From: Isohypsibius dastychi
Lineage: Eukaryota; Tardigrada; Eutardigrada; Parachela; Isohypsibiidae
Assembly (NCBI GenBank): GCA_034696485.1
Contig: JAQIWT010000217.1
Location: 1 to 27,883, forward strand
Length of the DNA: 27,883 nt
Reading direction: 5' to 3'
The position numbers and the translations under genes were made by a program. Numbering within the stretch: the stretch's first letter is position 1; the number at the start of each line of letters is the position of its first letter. The notes under the pieces were generated by a model. The model made no database searches, was not told the origin of the DNA, and saw only the letters and a list, made by a program, of their open reading frames with translations. Positions 10,574-21,491 of the stretch are shown in pieces.

Positions 10574-11997
10574 AACGATCGGCTGAAATGATCTTGTTTA
10601 TTAGGCAGAGTTAAGTTGAAGAAGAACGCAAACGGAGAGAGAAGAAAAGAAACAAAAGGTTACGAGCCGTAATTTGTTCCTTACACTTGTTCTGCTTTTC
10701 ATTCCCGCCTTGTAAATCGGTTCGGTGCAATATTCCCATACGAACACGAATTTACGACATCATCCACACTTGCCTGCTTGATCCAATTAATCAACCAACA
10801 GGAATTCGGATTTGCTCAGAAGTATTTTAGTTTTAATTCATGAACCTATTGTATTGCTGTTATTGTGGTATTATCTCTGTTTCGGATATGGATATGGAAT
10901 TTCAAATTACAATCAAACTTCTCGTTTGAGAATTTTATTTGATTCAGAAAAGGTCAGACAGAAATTAATCGAAAACACAATTTTCAGAATTGTGAACATA
11001 TGTAATTTTAATGTTTGGACCAACTGGTGAGTTTGAAAAGTGGCCCGTCTTTTGAGGATGCATCGATGCCGACCGAATTTTACGACCTTTTAGGAGATAT
11101 TTGTTGGTCGGAGATATAAAATTTGCAAATGACATTTTGGCCCCTCAGTGAGTAATAAATAACATTTGCCTTCTTTTATCTACTTCTTCTTTCTTTCCGG
11201 CCCATATTTCCCCAACCATGTCTAAACAATATTCCCGCTTGATCGGAGCTCGACTTGTGCACCACTTTCGTCACGCATCTCCACCTCTTGTTTTTCCTCT
11301 GTAGACTAGTCCGATGCTGGCAGATGAACACCCAAGAATGTAATTTTTGGACGGGGAAATCAAAATTTTTAGAATGTTTGAGAGTTCTGGAGACACCCAC
11401 GCTTACGCAGATCTGATTTTGAAATCCAGATATTTCGATTTAAAACTTGTACATGGCTATAGTCAAACCATACTCGGTATTGAATGGAAGTAATAACGCG
11501 TCATTCTTCATGTTTTTCGACGTTTCTTAAACTTGGTTGAAGTGAATAATATCCTCCCAGATTCTGAATTGCCTCGGATGATTTGATCAACAGCGAATCA
11601 ATTTTTCTGTTGGAAAACCAAGGATATCCCATGAGTTACAAAATATATCCGTAGTTTGGCCGTCATAATTCAGGAATCTTGTTTGAATTGTGATTTTACA
11701 GCACCGAAAATTGCGGAGTTGAATCGAGCGTGGAGCTTATTCATAATAAAGGAAAGGGTGCCGACAATAAAACGGGAGGATTATTGGTCGAAGAAGTGGT
11801 GTCATAAAAGCGCTCTCTAGTCTGGATTCGTCGTTGGTGGGATTGGGTCATAAGAGAGAAGAGAGAGAGAGAGCGGACATTTGGGGTGGGCTGAAATGGC
11901 AAACCTAAACGAGAATGATGAATCTTAAAAACGAAGATGTGAATATTTCCCAAATCCAAATGCACCTGCGATTTTAGTTGCTCCCATCTTATTTTTA

Positions 11998-12017
11998 GCG
12001 CTTTATTACCGCCATTT
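11998..12017 (+). promoter_or_regulatory. Promoter-proximal TTTATTACCGCCAT block of Hox 1
   Basis: GCGCTTTATTACCGCCATTT lies about 40-60 bases upstream of the Hox 1 ATG. It aligns with GCTCTTTATTGCGCCAT upstream of Hox 2. TTTATTA matches the caudal-type consensus TTTATKR. The similarity may be a remnant of the ancestral promoter or a maintained binding site. Confidence 0.4.
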
Positions 12018-12056
12018 TATTCGCGCAAAAAGGCGCACGTTATTAAATCATTTTAA

Positions 12057-13490
12057 ATGTCGGACTCTTATAAAATGACCCTAAGCTCCAACAATTTTGC
12101 CATTCCACATCACCATCATTTTAGCAATCATTTGCACGCCGCAAATTCATTGGCGGAAAGTGCGGCAATTTCGGCATTTAATGCGGGATCATGGAGCTAT
12201 TCGGGGGGATATGGAGCGGCCGTTGGAGGGGCGCCTAACGTCAGTGATGCATATGCCGGATATTTGGGGGGAAATGGGTATTTCGATGAGAGAAATCGAC
12301 ATTTGGCTGGAGGCCTTGGAAATGCAGCATGTAATATGATGGAGAACCATTTTCGTGATTTTGGACAAGTTGCCGCTGTTGCTGCTGCCAATGCGGCTAA
12401 TGGAATGCCAACATCCAATATATTCTACCCTTCGGCATCAGGTTTGCCAAATTACAAAAATAAGTATAATAAAATTATCATTAATCAAAACAAAAGCCTG
12501 AAAATTTGTTGGGAGGTTTTCGATGACCTGTTTTGCGATTGTAATATCACATACGAAATTGCAGAAAAGTTAAACGCCAGGATGGTCTAAGGCGGTGATT
12601 TTGGAGGACTTTTCCATATTATGCAGTCTTTACATCATATTCTGAAAATAAATTCCGTTGAGTTTGCATGGTACAGTAGGTAGCTTCAACTCAAGAAAAT
12701 ATTCCAACCGTAAATTCTGACGTTTCAAGAAGCTGAAGGCAACAAGTTATTGCAAGAAATTGAACTGATTTAAAATTTCGGATTTTTGTAAGATAATTTT
12801 TTGTGAATTGATGGCAATATTTTCCATTCAAATTTACATTTAAATGTCCCATTCAGATGTTGATTGTTGACATCTTCACTCTTTTCAAAATTATTGAGAG
12901 CAAGTATATCTTGAAAACAATTTGCAAACCATGTTTTGAATTTTGATCAATGTTTTGCAGACAGTTTCTCCTCAACGCTGGATTGGACAAGCCAAGTCAG
13001 CATGAGGAAGAAACGCAAGCCATATTCCAAATACCAAAATATGGAACTCGAGACGGAATACCGGACAAATAAATACATCACCAAACAGCGGAGATGGGAG
13101 CTCTCACGTAATCTACAGCTTACCGAACGCCAAGTCAAAATTTGGTAAATCATTTTAATAATTAATAACCCAATTAGGCTGAGAACTCAGTTGCAAATTT
13201 GTTTGATTTTGTGCTTTGAAATTTGTTGTTGTCAAACTAATTTCTAAACTGTTCGTCTCAGCGAAAAAAAATCCTTCGCATAATCCGACATATCTGTCTA
13301 ATTTTCTTCCTGTTTTTCCAGGTTCCAAAATCGTCGAATGAAAACCAAGAAGCATCAACAGCGCGGCGTCAGTTCCTCGAATAATAATAACAACAACCAA
13401 ATGCCCAACATATCAACCAGCGTGAAGACAATAGTCTCCATTGGAAAAGTGGACCAGCTTCCAAGTTCGACTAAACTTGATCCAATTTGA
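12057..13490 (+). CDS. nob-1/php-3: Abd-B-class posterior Hox protein, copy 1 (3 exons, 245 aa)
   Basis: Exons 12057-12441, 12961-13144 and 13322-13490 keep phase (738 nt). It is a homeodomain transcription factor of the posterior group that in nematodes includes nob-1 and php-3, which pattern the posterior embryo and tail. The homeodomain spans residues 143-202. It has RKKRKPYSK at the arm, L16, Y20, W48, F49, N51 and R53, and [15 protein letters not shown] in helix 3. A lone Trp at residue 137 (LDWTSQVS), six residues before the homeodomain, fits the PBC-cofactor contact of posterior Hox proteins. The N-terminus has blocks shared with the second copy: [24 protein letters not shown] and SN(I/V)FYPS. 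The start at 12057 is the first ATG, but the Met of MTL (12075) is the one conserved in both paralogues. The tail carries an Asn run. AATAAA at 13628-13633 is a plausible poly(A) signal. Which C. elegans gene is the direct orthologue cannot be told by eye. Confidence 0.92.
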
Positions 13491-13627
13491 ATTAGTTTCT
13501 CTACAAATGGTCATATTACAAACGTTGTTGCCAAACTACTAGGAACAGGAAGAAGCAGAGTGTTTTTTATTTGTCTTTCGTTTTTTCAACTATTTGCGAA
13601 TATTCCAGACTTGCGTTTTTGTGTTTG

Positions 13628-13633
13628 AATAAA
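13628..13633 (+). terminator. Poly(A) signal AATAAA of Hox gene 1
   Basis: A canonical AATAAA lies 138 bases after the Hox 1 stop codon, on the same strand and in a T/G-rich context. It is the first AATAAA after the stop. Confidence 0.6.
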
Positions 13634-14981
13634 ACGGTCCAGTGTGGCATGTTTTCTGTTGATTTATTTTGGGATATTTACGGCGGTGAGATGAAAGGTG
13701 AAAGAGCGGAAATTTTGTGAGATTGAATCTGGGGAAAGAGAGAGTGGGGGGAATAAGGCGAACAGCCGGCTCGAGCAAACTTTGAAAACTACAATTATGA
13801 GGTCGTAAAAGTGAGGGTAATTGCAGCCATGTTGTTCCCTCGCAGTCTGCCTTGCCTTGAACATGAGTGGCCTGAGCGGGTATCACAGAAAAGAGAGTCA
13901 ATACCAATTCCAAATTTCCAGTCACCGTTCCTAAACTGCAAATTTATGAGGAAATCCGCTCCGAGTAAATCGAGGATTCAAACTAGAATGAATTTCAGCA
14001 ATTTTCTTAGCATTTTTCGAACGATCCAGATCGACGAAAGGCGGCCGACAAGAGGTTGGTCCCAGTCTGTATTCCCCACGATTTTGCTGCGTTGCCCCTC
14101 ACATGACCGGATTTATCTTGAGAAACAAATTCGATTGTATCGTTTGTGTGAACCAATTTTTCGTTGGTTTGGTTGTCACATGGAGGAATAATATTTGACA
14201 TGAAATCTGAAATCATGAATCCGCCATTCATGAAAAAACGAGCTGTGAAGAACTTTTCAAATATTCAAAATTTAGAGTGACATTCTTTTGGTGGTTACTT
14301 GGAAAAACGTAATCTTTTGAAACGATATCATTTTCCTTCTCTTTCAGCCAGATGTAATACTTCAAAGAGGAAAAAAATGAATCAAATCACGTAGAACTGT
14401 CACAAGCCAAACTGATTGTTTTGTTCTTCAGCAAGATATTGAGTAAATAAATACAACCTATCATATTGAGGCCACAAACATCATTTCTGTACTTCACAAA
14501 TGCTCCGCAAATTCATTTAACTCATAAATTTGCGAGTTTTTCAAGCAAAAATAATGTTTTCATTCTGATGGTAGAGCTTGTCTCTGTAGTAGGTTTTAAT
14601 CCACCCAGATTTTTGCAATAGATGATCTGAAGCGCGAAAGACCCTATTGAATTGAGATGAAAAAGTTGCAAGACGGACTTTGGTGGAATAAAGAGCGCGT
14701 CTGTATGTTTCGTCGAGTTTTCACATTCTTTCAAGTTGTTGGCGTTGTAATGGCTCAGTATCCAATGGAAAGAAGGTGGCTGGGAAAGACGAAGAAAGAA
14801 AAAGTTGCTACTCATGGATAATAAAATAAGCAATAAAGACACCTTAATTTTCCTCATTATTACCTATTACCAAGACGCGCTTTCTTCACCTTTCCACCAC
14901 TGCAACTTTCAATCTTTTCCGCTTCAGACATTTTTCCAGAAATTCTTTCTTTCTCGCTTTACAGTTGATTCTTTCAGAAAA

Positions 14982-15017
14982 ATGAGTCTGGAATTATATG
15001 GATGCTCTTCAGATCAG
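14982..15017 (+). other. Orphan exon-like segment with ATG and splice borders
   Basis: CTTTCAG|AAAA precedes an ATG that opens twelve codons (MSLELYGCSSDQ), followed by CAG|GTAAGA, a near-ideal donor. It looks like a first coding exon preceded by a splice or trans-splice acceptor. Its donor is phase 0, whereas exon 2 of Hox gene 2 needs phase 1, so it is not a simple alternative first exon of that gene. No matching second exon was identified. Confidence 0.25.
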
Positions 15018-17289
15018 GTAAGAACTTTAAGGTGCCATATAAATGATAAGAGCCGCGCTCTTTTTGATTGTGCGACACGTCCGACCGGAATTCCCGAAGA
15101 GTCTTAAAAATATTATCACTGATAACATCGGCGCGCTTTTTTGTCGCTCTTCCGTTTGATGGTTATAAAACCGAGACCTCCGATAAAACCACGAGATGTT
15201 TTTACGTGTCAGCTCAAAGTTCTGCTTCGTAAGTTTTATGAAAAATGAGTTGACCCATGAGTTCTCTCAGTGCTGCTGGAGAACCAACATTTTCGATTTG
15301 GTTAGAGACTTTAAAAAGGCATGTCTTCTCTATTTCTGTTCTTTAAAATTTCGCTTTCACGAAGATCTCGATAATTTTTGACGTACTGTGCAGTATTCAC
15401 ACCGATAATGACGAGAAATTCGGTACGCCTTGAAGCTACGAAAAATGCGCGGCCATCTTGTGTAATTTTAATTTTTTTTGTTGTGATTTTCAACAGAGAT
15501 ACCAATTTTGATTCAGATCAACCAGTTTTAGAAAAATAAACGTCGGACTGCTTAGCGAGCTTCTATTTTTTCGCAGATTTATATCTCCTTCAATTGAAAC
15601 TTAACAAGTTGCACAACTTCCTTATAATTTATGTTCTGCTGATTTTGTCGCTCTTACCGAGGTTTCCCATCTGCAACTCTGCGCTGTTTTCGAGCTGAAT
15701 ATTATGCTTGTAATTTTCATGGTCAATGTGGACAAAGTAATTCTCATCTGTTTTGGTTCTGCGGTATCTTAATGGGGAATGTTTGTATGATTAGTAGACT
15801 CGGCAGGGATGATATATTTCATGAAGATGTCTTATTCAGGCTGACAGTTATTACCACAATTATTAACCTCAACAAAGAGATTCTCAAAGCAACTTTTACC
15901 TATCCGCTTTTCTTATCCTCTTATTTGCCGGCTAACTGCTGACACTTTATTTTCCTTTCAGAACATCTTCATTCCATTTTCTCTGAGGAATCTTAAGAAC
16001 ACTGGAAGAATTATTTGTTTGAGAGTATTTTCATTTTATACGGAGGGAAGTTGACCTGAACGATTCGCTTCCGTAATTCTCGATTTGCAAGGAATTGTAG
16101 CAAATGAGAAGTAGCAGAGTACGCCAGCATGACCGACCATCAGGCTGATGTTAGCAATTTGATTCGCTTCAATCTATCCTTCCGGCTATTCCACCCAACG
16201 GCTCATACTTTTTGCCCCCATTTTGTGATTGCTCAAGCGAAGAGCAAAAACAAACTGACGTGATCTGCGTTATTTGTCTTTCTGTTGAAGGTAAGAAAAG
16301 CCGATTGAACCGGAATTTCAGTAGAGAAATTTGCAGAGAAATCGATTATATACTAGACCCGAAATAAACTCCGGCATCTACATTTTGTGATTTCGCAAAA
16401 TCATTAAGAACTTTTATTGGTTTGCTTCTTACCGTTTTTTCTGTTCAAGCACTTGGTTCTGCTAATATTCGTTATTTATGTAATTTTTCAGCACTTGAGC
16501 GAAAGAATAGTATGTCAAAGCTTGAGGTTTAGGGGTGACCTTTGAATAATTTGTTTTAAAAGCAAGCTCACATGACATTTCCAAAGACCACATGCCTTTT
16601 CTTTCGTTAACAAAACAACATCAAGAATGCTGATGGAAAAACAGATGCTACAAGTAGATGGAGAATTCATACTTTTTTTACTCGGCACTAAAATGCACAT
16701 GACGGAAATGGGTGTGTTTCAGGCAACTTCACAAATGATGTGAAATGCGGGTAATTCACATGAGTTATTTTTGAATCATAATCTGTCCAGATCCTGAATC
16801 ACTTTCTTTTCAGAAAACTTCAGATCTTACTGAGCGTTTCAGATCAATTGACAGATCCCTAATCAACAAAAAAAAGCTCACCATTTGTACAGTTGTGTGT
16901 TTGCTCATCTGCGAAAGAACCATATTTTCGCCGGATTCAAAGTTTCAACAGAAGTAGGCTCAATACAAGCGTTTTTTATTACTATTAGTGAGAATTTCCA
17001 AGATAGAGAAGAAGGTGATTTGGTAACTCGACTGGCTATATGCGCAAAGTCCTAAAAGCCATGCATGCCGAGTTCATCAGACTGCATTGAGCACATGTTT
17101 TAAAAGTCCACCATCTTTCTTTCTTCCTTCCTTCCTTTCCGCAACACTGAGCCAAAGTCATGCCGAGCGTCGCGTCGCATCGCATCGAGAAAGAGCCGTC
17201 ATCTTGAAGAAGAGCAAACAATTCCATTCTCTCTCTCTCTCTGTAGTTTCCGCTTGATGGAGCTCGTGCTCCCCTTCTGGATATAAATG

Positions 17290-17300
17290 TTTTATAGCCA
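17290..17300 (+). promoter_or_regulatory. TTTTATAGCC element (copy 1)
   Basis: This is the first of three TTTTATAGCC matches between the Hox genes, the others being at about 18949-18959 (minus) and 19037-19046 (plus). The core resembles the TTTAT(G/T)-type sites of posterior Hox and caudal proteins. Function is inferred. Confidence 0.25.
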
Positions 17301-18578
17301 TATTTGTTCCGACCTGAAAGAGGGTCACATTTTTGATGGGTGCCGAAGCCGGGTCGGGGTGGGTTTTATTGGGCAAGAGTTGGCTTTCAGTCGACTTTGT
17401 CGTTAAATGCAAATGTCCGCAAATTGGGTTCACATGTTGACAAAATGCAGGCACAGGCACATGCATGTGCTCTTTTTAGAATTCCTCTAAGGATGGGATA
17501 AATGGATTGTTATTATTGGCTAGAGATGCCGACATGCGTGTAGAGAATATGGAAAAGCCAGCGGGGGCAATTTACGAGCGCCAAGCGGGACAGCTCCTTT
17601 ATTCTCAACCGCCAGTCCACTTTTCCATCAACGAATACCATCGCCATCCGGTTCTTGCGTGACATGCATTTTATTCCGTCCTTCTACGTAAATTCACTTT
17701 CAAACAGGGCAGGGGCACGCGGAGTTTCCGAGCTACCGTATCTCATCAGACTGACATGAAGTTCGAACAAAAACATGAAAATGTTTGGTAAGCTCTTTCA
17801 ACACCGAAGAATCATGGATCAGTGAACGGCTGAAGAAATCGAGAAACAGCCGAGAAGAAACTTTACGGTAGGTCTCGAACAGAGACAAACTAAACAGTAG
17901 CGGTTGGACTCATTTTACCGAGGGGCACGCTTGCGATAGAGGTGCGGGCATCAAAATTAAGCAAGAGAAAGTTTGAATCCTTGTTGGAAAACCCGTGAAC
18001 CATGCAGAGTCTAACAGTGTACAGTTATAAGCTCCGAGACAGACAATAGATTTTGAAGCTTGAGAACTAACGTTGTAGTCTTTAATACGCCGCATTATTA
18101 TTGTAATTCTGCGAGTTCTCAAGTTCTTCAAAACGGAAAGGCGGTTCATATTTGGGGCCTGAGAGAAACCGTCTCATGCCCATCCAAACCCTTGCTTTTG
18201 GTAATCTCGTAATTCTGCCAGTCTGGTTTATTGTTTGGAGGCACCAATGTTCCATGCAGTTTTTTCCAATTCGATATTTTAGCTAGACCAGTTCGCCCTC
18301 GACTTTTTTTCGGCGGAAAGCAACTTTACTTGTCAAATTAAATTGTAACTTTGCAGTTTTCCAGTTGTTTCCCTGACAGTTCACTATTCTCCCTAACCCA
18401 ATATTCCCTCTAACATTGCAGAAAATCAATTCATGAAGCTATTCTAGTCTCACAAATATATTTTACTTAATAATTTACAAACTTCAGTTTCAAGTTTGGC
18501 TCAAAGTGAATCATTAATTTGAAAGAATTTTGGAAACCAAAACAATCTTCAAAATCGCGAGAAATCGTGCCGTGTGCT

Positions 18579-18602
18579 GATTGGCCGAAAATTCCACCAA
18601 TC
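18579..18602. promoter_or_regulatory. Facing pair of CCAAT boxes
   Basis: GATTGG at 18579-18584 and CCAATC at 18597-18602 form inverted copies separated by 12 bases. The left one sits in TGATTGGCCG, the exact reverse complement of the CCAAT element upstream of Hox 1. A facing pair at close range is a plausible NF-Y binding arrangement. Confidence 0.35.
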
Positions 18603-18948
18603 GGGTAGCAGGCCATTGCTTCGGTATTCAATAATCAAATGAGATGTAGATCGAGATGAATTGAATGAAATTTAATCGCATTCGCTTTCCTCAGAAAATT
18701 CAAAAAACACCTGAAACTACAATTGAGGTATAGTACATGTAATGCGTTACTCACTGTGAGCTCTTTGGCGGCCGGGTGAGATCTTCATTTTTCCAACCTT
18801 TTCCGTGCGCCGATAGCGATCATTAAACTTCAGCATCATTTAGATGATATCAAAAAGCCCAACGTGCCGACCCTCGGTCATATAAAGTGTAAACACTTAA
18901 AAATATTGATATGAGCTCCAGCCTTTATCGGGCTAATGACCATTGGCT

Positions 18949-18959
18949 AGGCTATAAAA
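18949..18959 (-). promoter_or_regulatory. TTTTATAGCC element (copy 2)
   Basis: GGCTATAAAA on the plus strand is the reverse complement of the element at 17290. It lies 90 bases from the third copy. It could also pass for a TATA box (CTATAAAA), but no transcript start is otherwise indicated. Confidence 0.25.
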
Positions 18960-19036
18960 CAATGCACTAATCAGCGTGTTGATTGCCTTATCGTTCTCTT
19001 CTCTCTCTCTTTTTGTCACATATCCCTCTTCCGCCA

Positions 19037-19046
19037 TTTTTATAGC
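19037..19046 (+). promoter_or_regulatory. TTTTATAGCC element (copy 3)
   Basis: This is the third copy of the motif, on the plus strand shortly after a CT tract (about 19001-19013). The clustering with copy 2 and the CT tract suggests a compact regulatory module. Confidence 0.25.
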
Positions 19047-21285
19047 CAAACAAACAAACCACCATCCGTCGGACTTTTGCCGCCAAATCATCTATTTGCA
19101 CAAACATTCTCAAAATTTGCCACTTTTCAAACCCGGCACATTGTTTTCTCAACAATAATCTGAATTTTGAAAACTGCATGATTCGAAGGGTAGATTCGCG
19201 CTATGTTTCGTAATTTTGTGACAGTGAATGGAAAGCTGTACAGAAGGAAAGAAAGTTAAAATTAAAAGTCATAAATTCGGTCTTTATTACGCCCTAAATC
19301 AGTCTCGAACAAGGTAATTAGTGTTTTTTCAGCCGAAAATTCATCGTGCCTCAACGCCGTTGATTTATTATCTATTGCAAGCGCATTCCTCACTTTTGTT
19401 TATTCAGCCTGACATTTTCGAGTTCTGGTTCAATTATGAATCAGGTGCTCTTGTCGCAGTTCGATATTCGCTTAGTTTTCTGGAAGTATTCAAGATTACC
19501 CATGAAACAATGTTTGCTGGGAACTTTGCTTTCTGTCATCAATGCCCAAAGTTGATAGTGGACTAATTATCAAAACATGAAACCTTGTGGATTTTTGAGA
19601 GTGACCGTAAAATACCATTTTCTGAACATACTGTAGAGTTCTACATAAAATTCTTCATAAAGTAAGCCAACCAGTTGGGTCTGACTGCATTAAAAAAATG
19701 CCACTTGCTTTAATTTATAAATTGTATTCAAACTCAGAGCAGTTCGATTCAGACTTGTTTATGGTGCAACTTTTCGGCGTAGATTTATAATTGAAATACA
19801 GAGGTGGTCGGGGATTACAAGAATCAAACAGCATTGCTGCCGAAGAGAAGGTCTCTGTCAAATGCAATTTCAATTTCCTTCTTGAAAATTAAAACTTGTC
19901 TCCAGACATGTTTCTACCCCCGAAGCGGCATGGCAATAAAACATTCTTTTTCCGTCTCGCATGGCAGAAGACGAGAAGGCTCAACTTAACTGTCCATCAA
20001 GTCATGCGTGTTTTCCTTCAAGCTCTGACCAACCAAGTCTCATTTCAAAAGCACAAGAGTTCTTCACCAAGAGTAAAAAGCCAGCAAACAGATATTCTCA
20101 CGAAATGCAACCTGCAATCAAATATTCAACAAGCACTGACCTTTTCCGTGACAATTGGCAATTAGAAAATATAATTACTAACCTCATTCTGGGAAAACAT
20201 TTCTTTTCGTATTCGATGAAGAAATTAGCGCCCGCTCCTACGCGATTTTTTGTTTGGAATTACGCAGGTGGCTTTTGTTTGGAAAAATAAGGTTTCAGGG
20301 GGGTGCAAGTCAAATATTGGTCAGATTCTCGAGTGTCGGCACACTTTTTTGCCCTGAAATGATTGGAGTTCTGTAGGTGAAACAATATTGGCCCATTCGT
20401 GTATAATTCTGATAAGAGCCAGTTTGGAAAAGATACGCTCAAATTGTATGTATGAAGAAGAGCCATAATTCATGTTACACCTGACAGCCGGCCATCTTTT
20501 TAATTGTTCATCTTATCAGCGCGGAGCTCTTTGTGAGAATCGAGAACAAACGTGAATTATCAATATCATATCAATATCTTCAACCTCCAATTATTTCAAT
20601 CTTTTATTCAAAGGTCAGCTTCGTGATGTTTTCTAATTTATCGTCCAACAACTGTTATCCAACAATTATCAATCCCGAACAACTTGAACACCGGTTAATG
20701 AATGCATTTTACTTTAGATAGAAGTTCTATGATACTTGGTCATCAAGAACTTTTTTTTAAAATGACTGAAGTAAAAAAAAATTCAACCCGTAGACTAAAA
20801 TTTATATTGCAATTTTTTTGTTTTGAAAATTATTTCCCTAATGTCACATTCCCATTTTTGTTGTGTGATTTCCCGGGTTTTTTTTATTATGAATTTTATG
20901 TTCCTGACTCTGAACTTCAAATTATGTGTCCAAAAGTTTGCAGAGTAGATGTTTGTTTAGTTTGCAAAAGCTGAGAGAACACCATGTAAAGAAATGGAAA
21001 TAAATTGGAACAATTCTGGAGTTTCTGACAAGCGAGATCTAAAATGAATTTTCCAGTTGGTTCAAAAAAAATTAAATGTTTGACTCATTTCAGCATCGAT
21101 ATCATATTATGCATTGAAGAAGTACGAGCATTTGCTGTAGCGTGCGTCATGTCTCATATTTGAGGTACTCTCCTCCTCTTTTTCCATCTCGAGCCAAGCA
21201 GCAAAATGGCAATTCCATGAGAAAGAGAAGAAAATTGCTCTGACCAACAAACAGTGGTGGAAGGATGATATATCTCGCATTTTAA

Positions 21286-21302
21286 GCTCTTTATTGCGCC
21301 AT
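21286..21302 (+). promoter_or_regulatory. TTTATTGCGCCAT block upstream of Hox 2
   Basis: GCTCTTTATTGCGCCAT lies about 190-205 bases upstream of the Hox 2 ATG. It aligns with GCGCTTTATTACCGCCAT upstream of Hox 1, and both are preceded by a T-rich TTTT(A)AG. TTTATTG matches the caudal consensus TTTATKR. Confidence 0.4.
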
Positions 21303-21491
21303 CCTCATTTTTCTTCACCATCTTTCTTCTCGAACAAATCTTATCGGCAATTCTGCAAGGATATGATTAATTTTCAAACGGTTACTGCTTATTTAATTGC
21401 CGATAATTAGCTGTGGGGCAAAAGCAGTGTAGTGGTTTTTTAACGGATTTATTTATCGGACTATTTTATTGGTCTATGAATTGTCCATCAT

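Larger units (their letters stand above)
9675..12056. other. 2.4-kb intergenic region upstream of Hox gene 1
   Basis: This lies between divergent genes (ATPase on minus, Hox 1 on plus), and no exon-like reading frame was found. Noted elements: CGGCCAATCA at 10564-10573, which contains an inverted CCAAT box and recurs in the Hox intergenic region; ATTTATGGTTTATTTGG near 10530, which includes a TTTATGG core of the kind posterior Hox proteins bind; a GA-rich tract near 11850-11875; and a promoter-proximal block described separately. It probably holds regulatory DNA for both neighbours. Confidence 0.55.
13634..21491. other. 7.9-kb Hox intergenic region
   Basis: No gene was found between the two Hox copies. 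The open frames are short, overlap in conflicting frames, and lack paired splice borders. A possible exception is a 36-base exon-like segment at 14982-15017. Candidate regulatory features are CT tracts at about 17229-17242 and 19001-19013, three TTTTATAGCC elements, a pair of facing CCAAT boxes at 18579-18602, and the inverted half-sites AAGTGT/ACACTT near 18888. Runs of A or T are common near 20750-20890. I saw no known miRNA or tRNA signature by eye. Confidence 0.5.

Noticed and set aside
10812-11030. 72-codon frame with a hydrophobic start.
   Set aside because: AT-rich composition and no upstream or downstream exons; looks like chance.
12057-12590. Uninterrupted 177-codon frame of Hox 1 running past the exon 1 donor.
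   Set aside because: The part after 12441 is low-complexity intron sequence. The paralogue splices at the equivalent point and the homeodomain exon joins in phase.
18641-18660. TGTAGATCGAG resembles the middle of miR-10/miR-57 family microRNAs, which are linked to Hox genes.
   Set aside because: The seed sequence ACCCTG is absent and no hairpin partner is visible nearby, so the 11-base match is probably chance.
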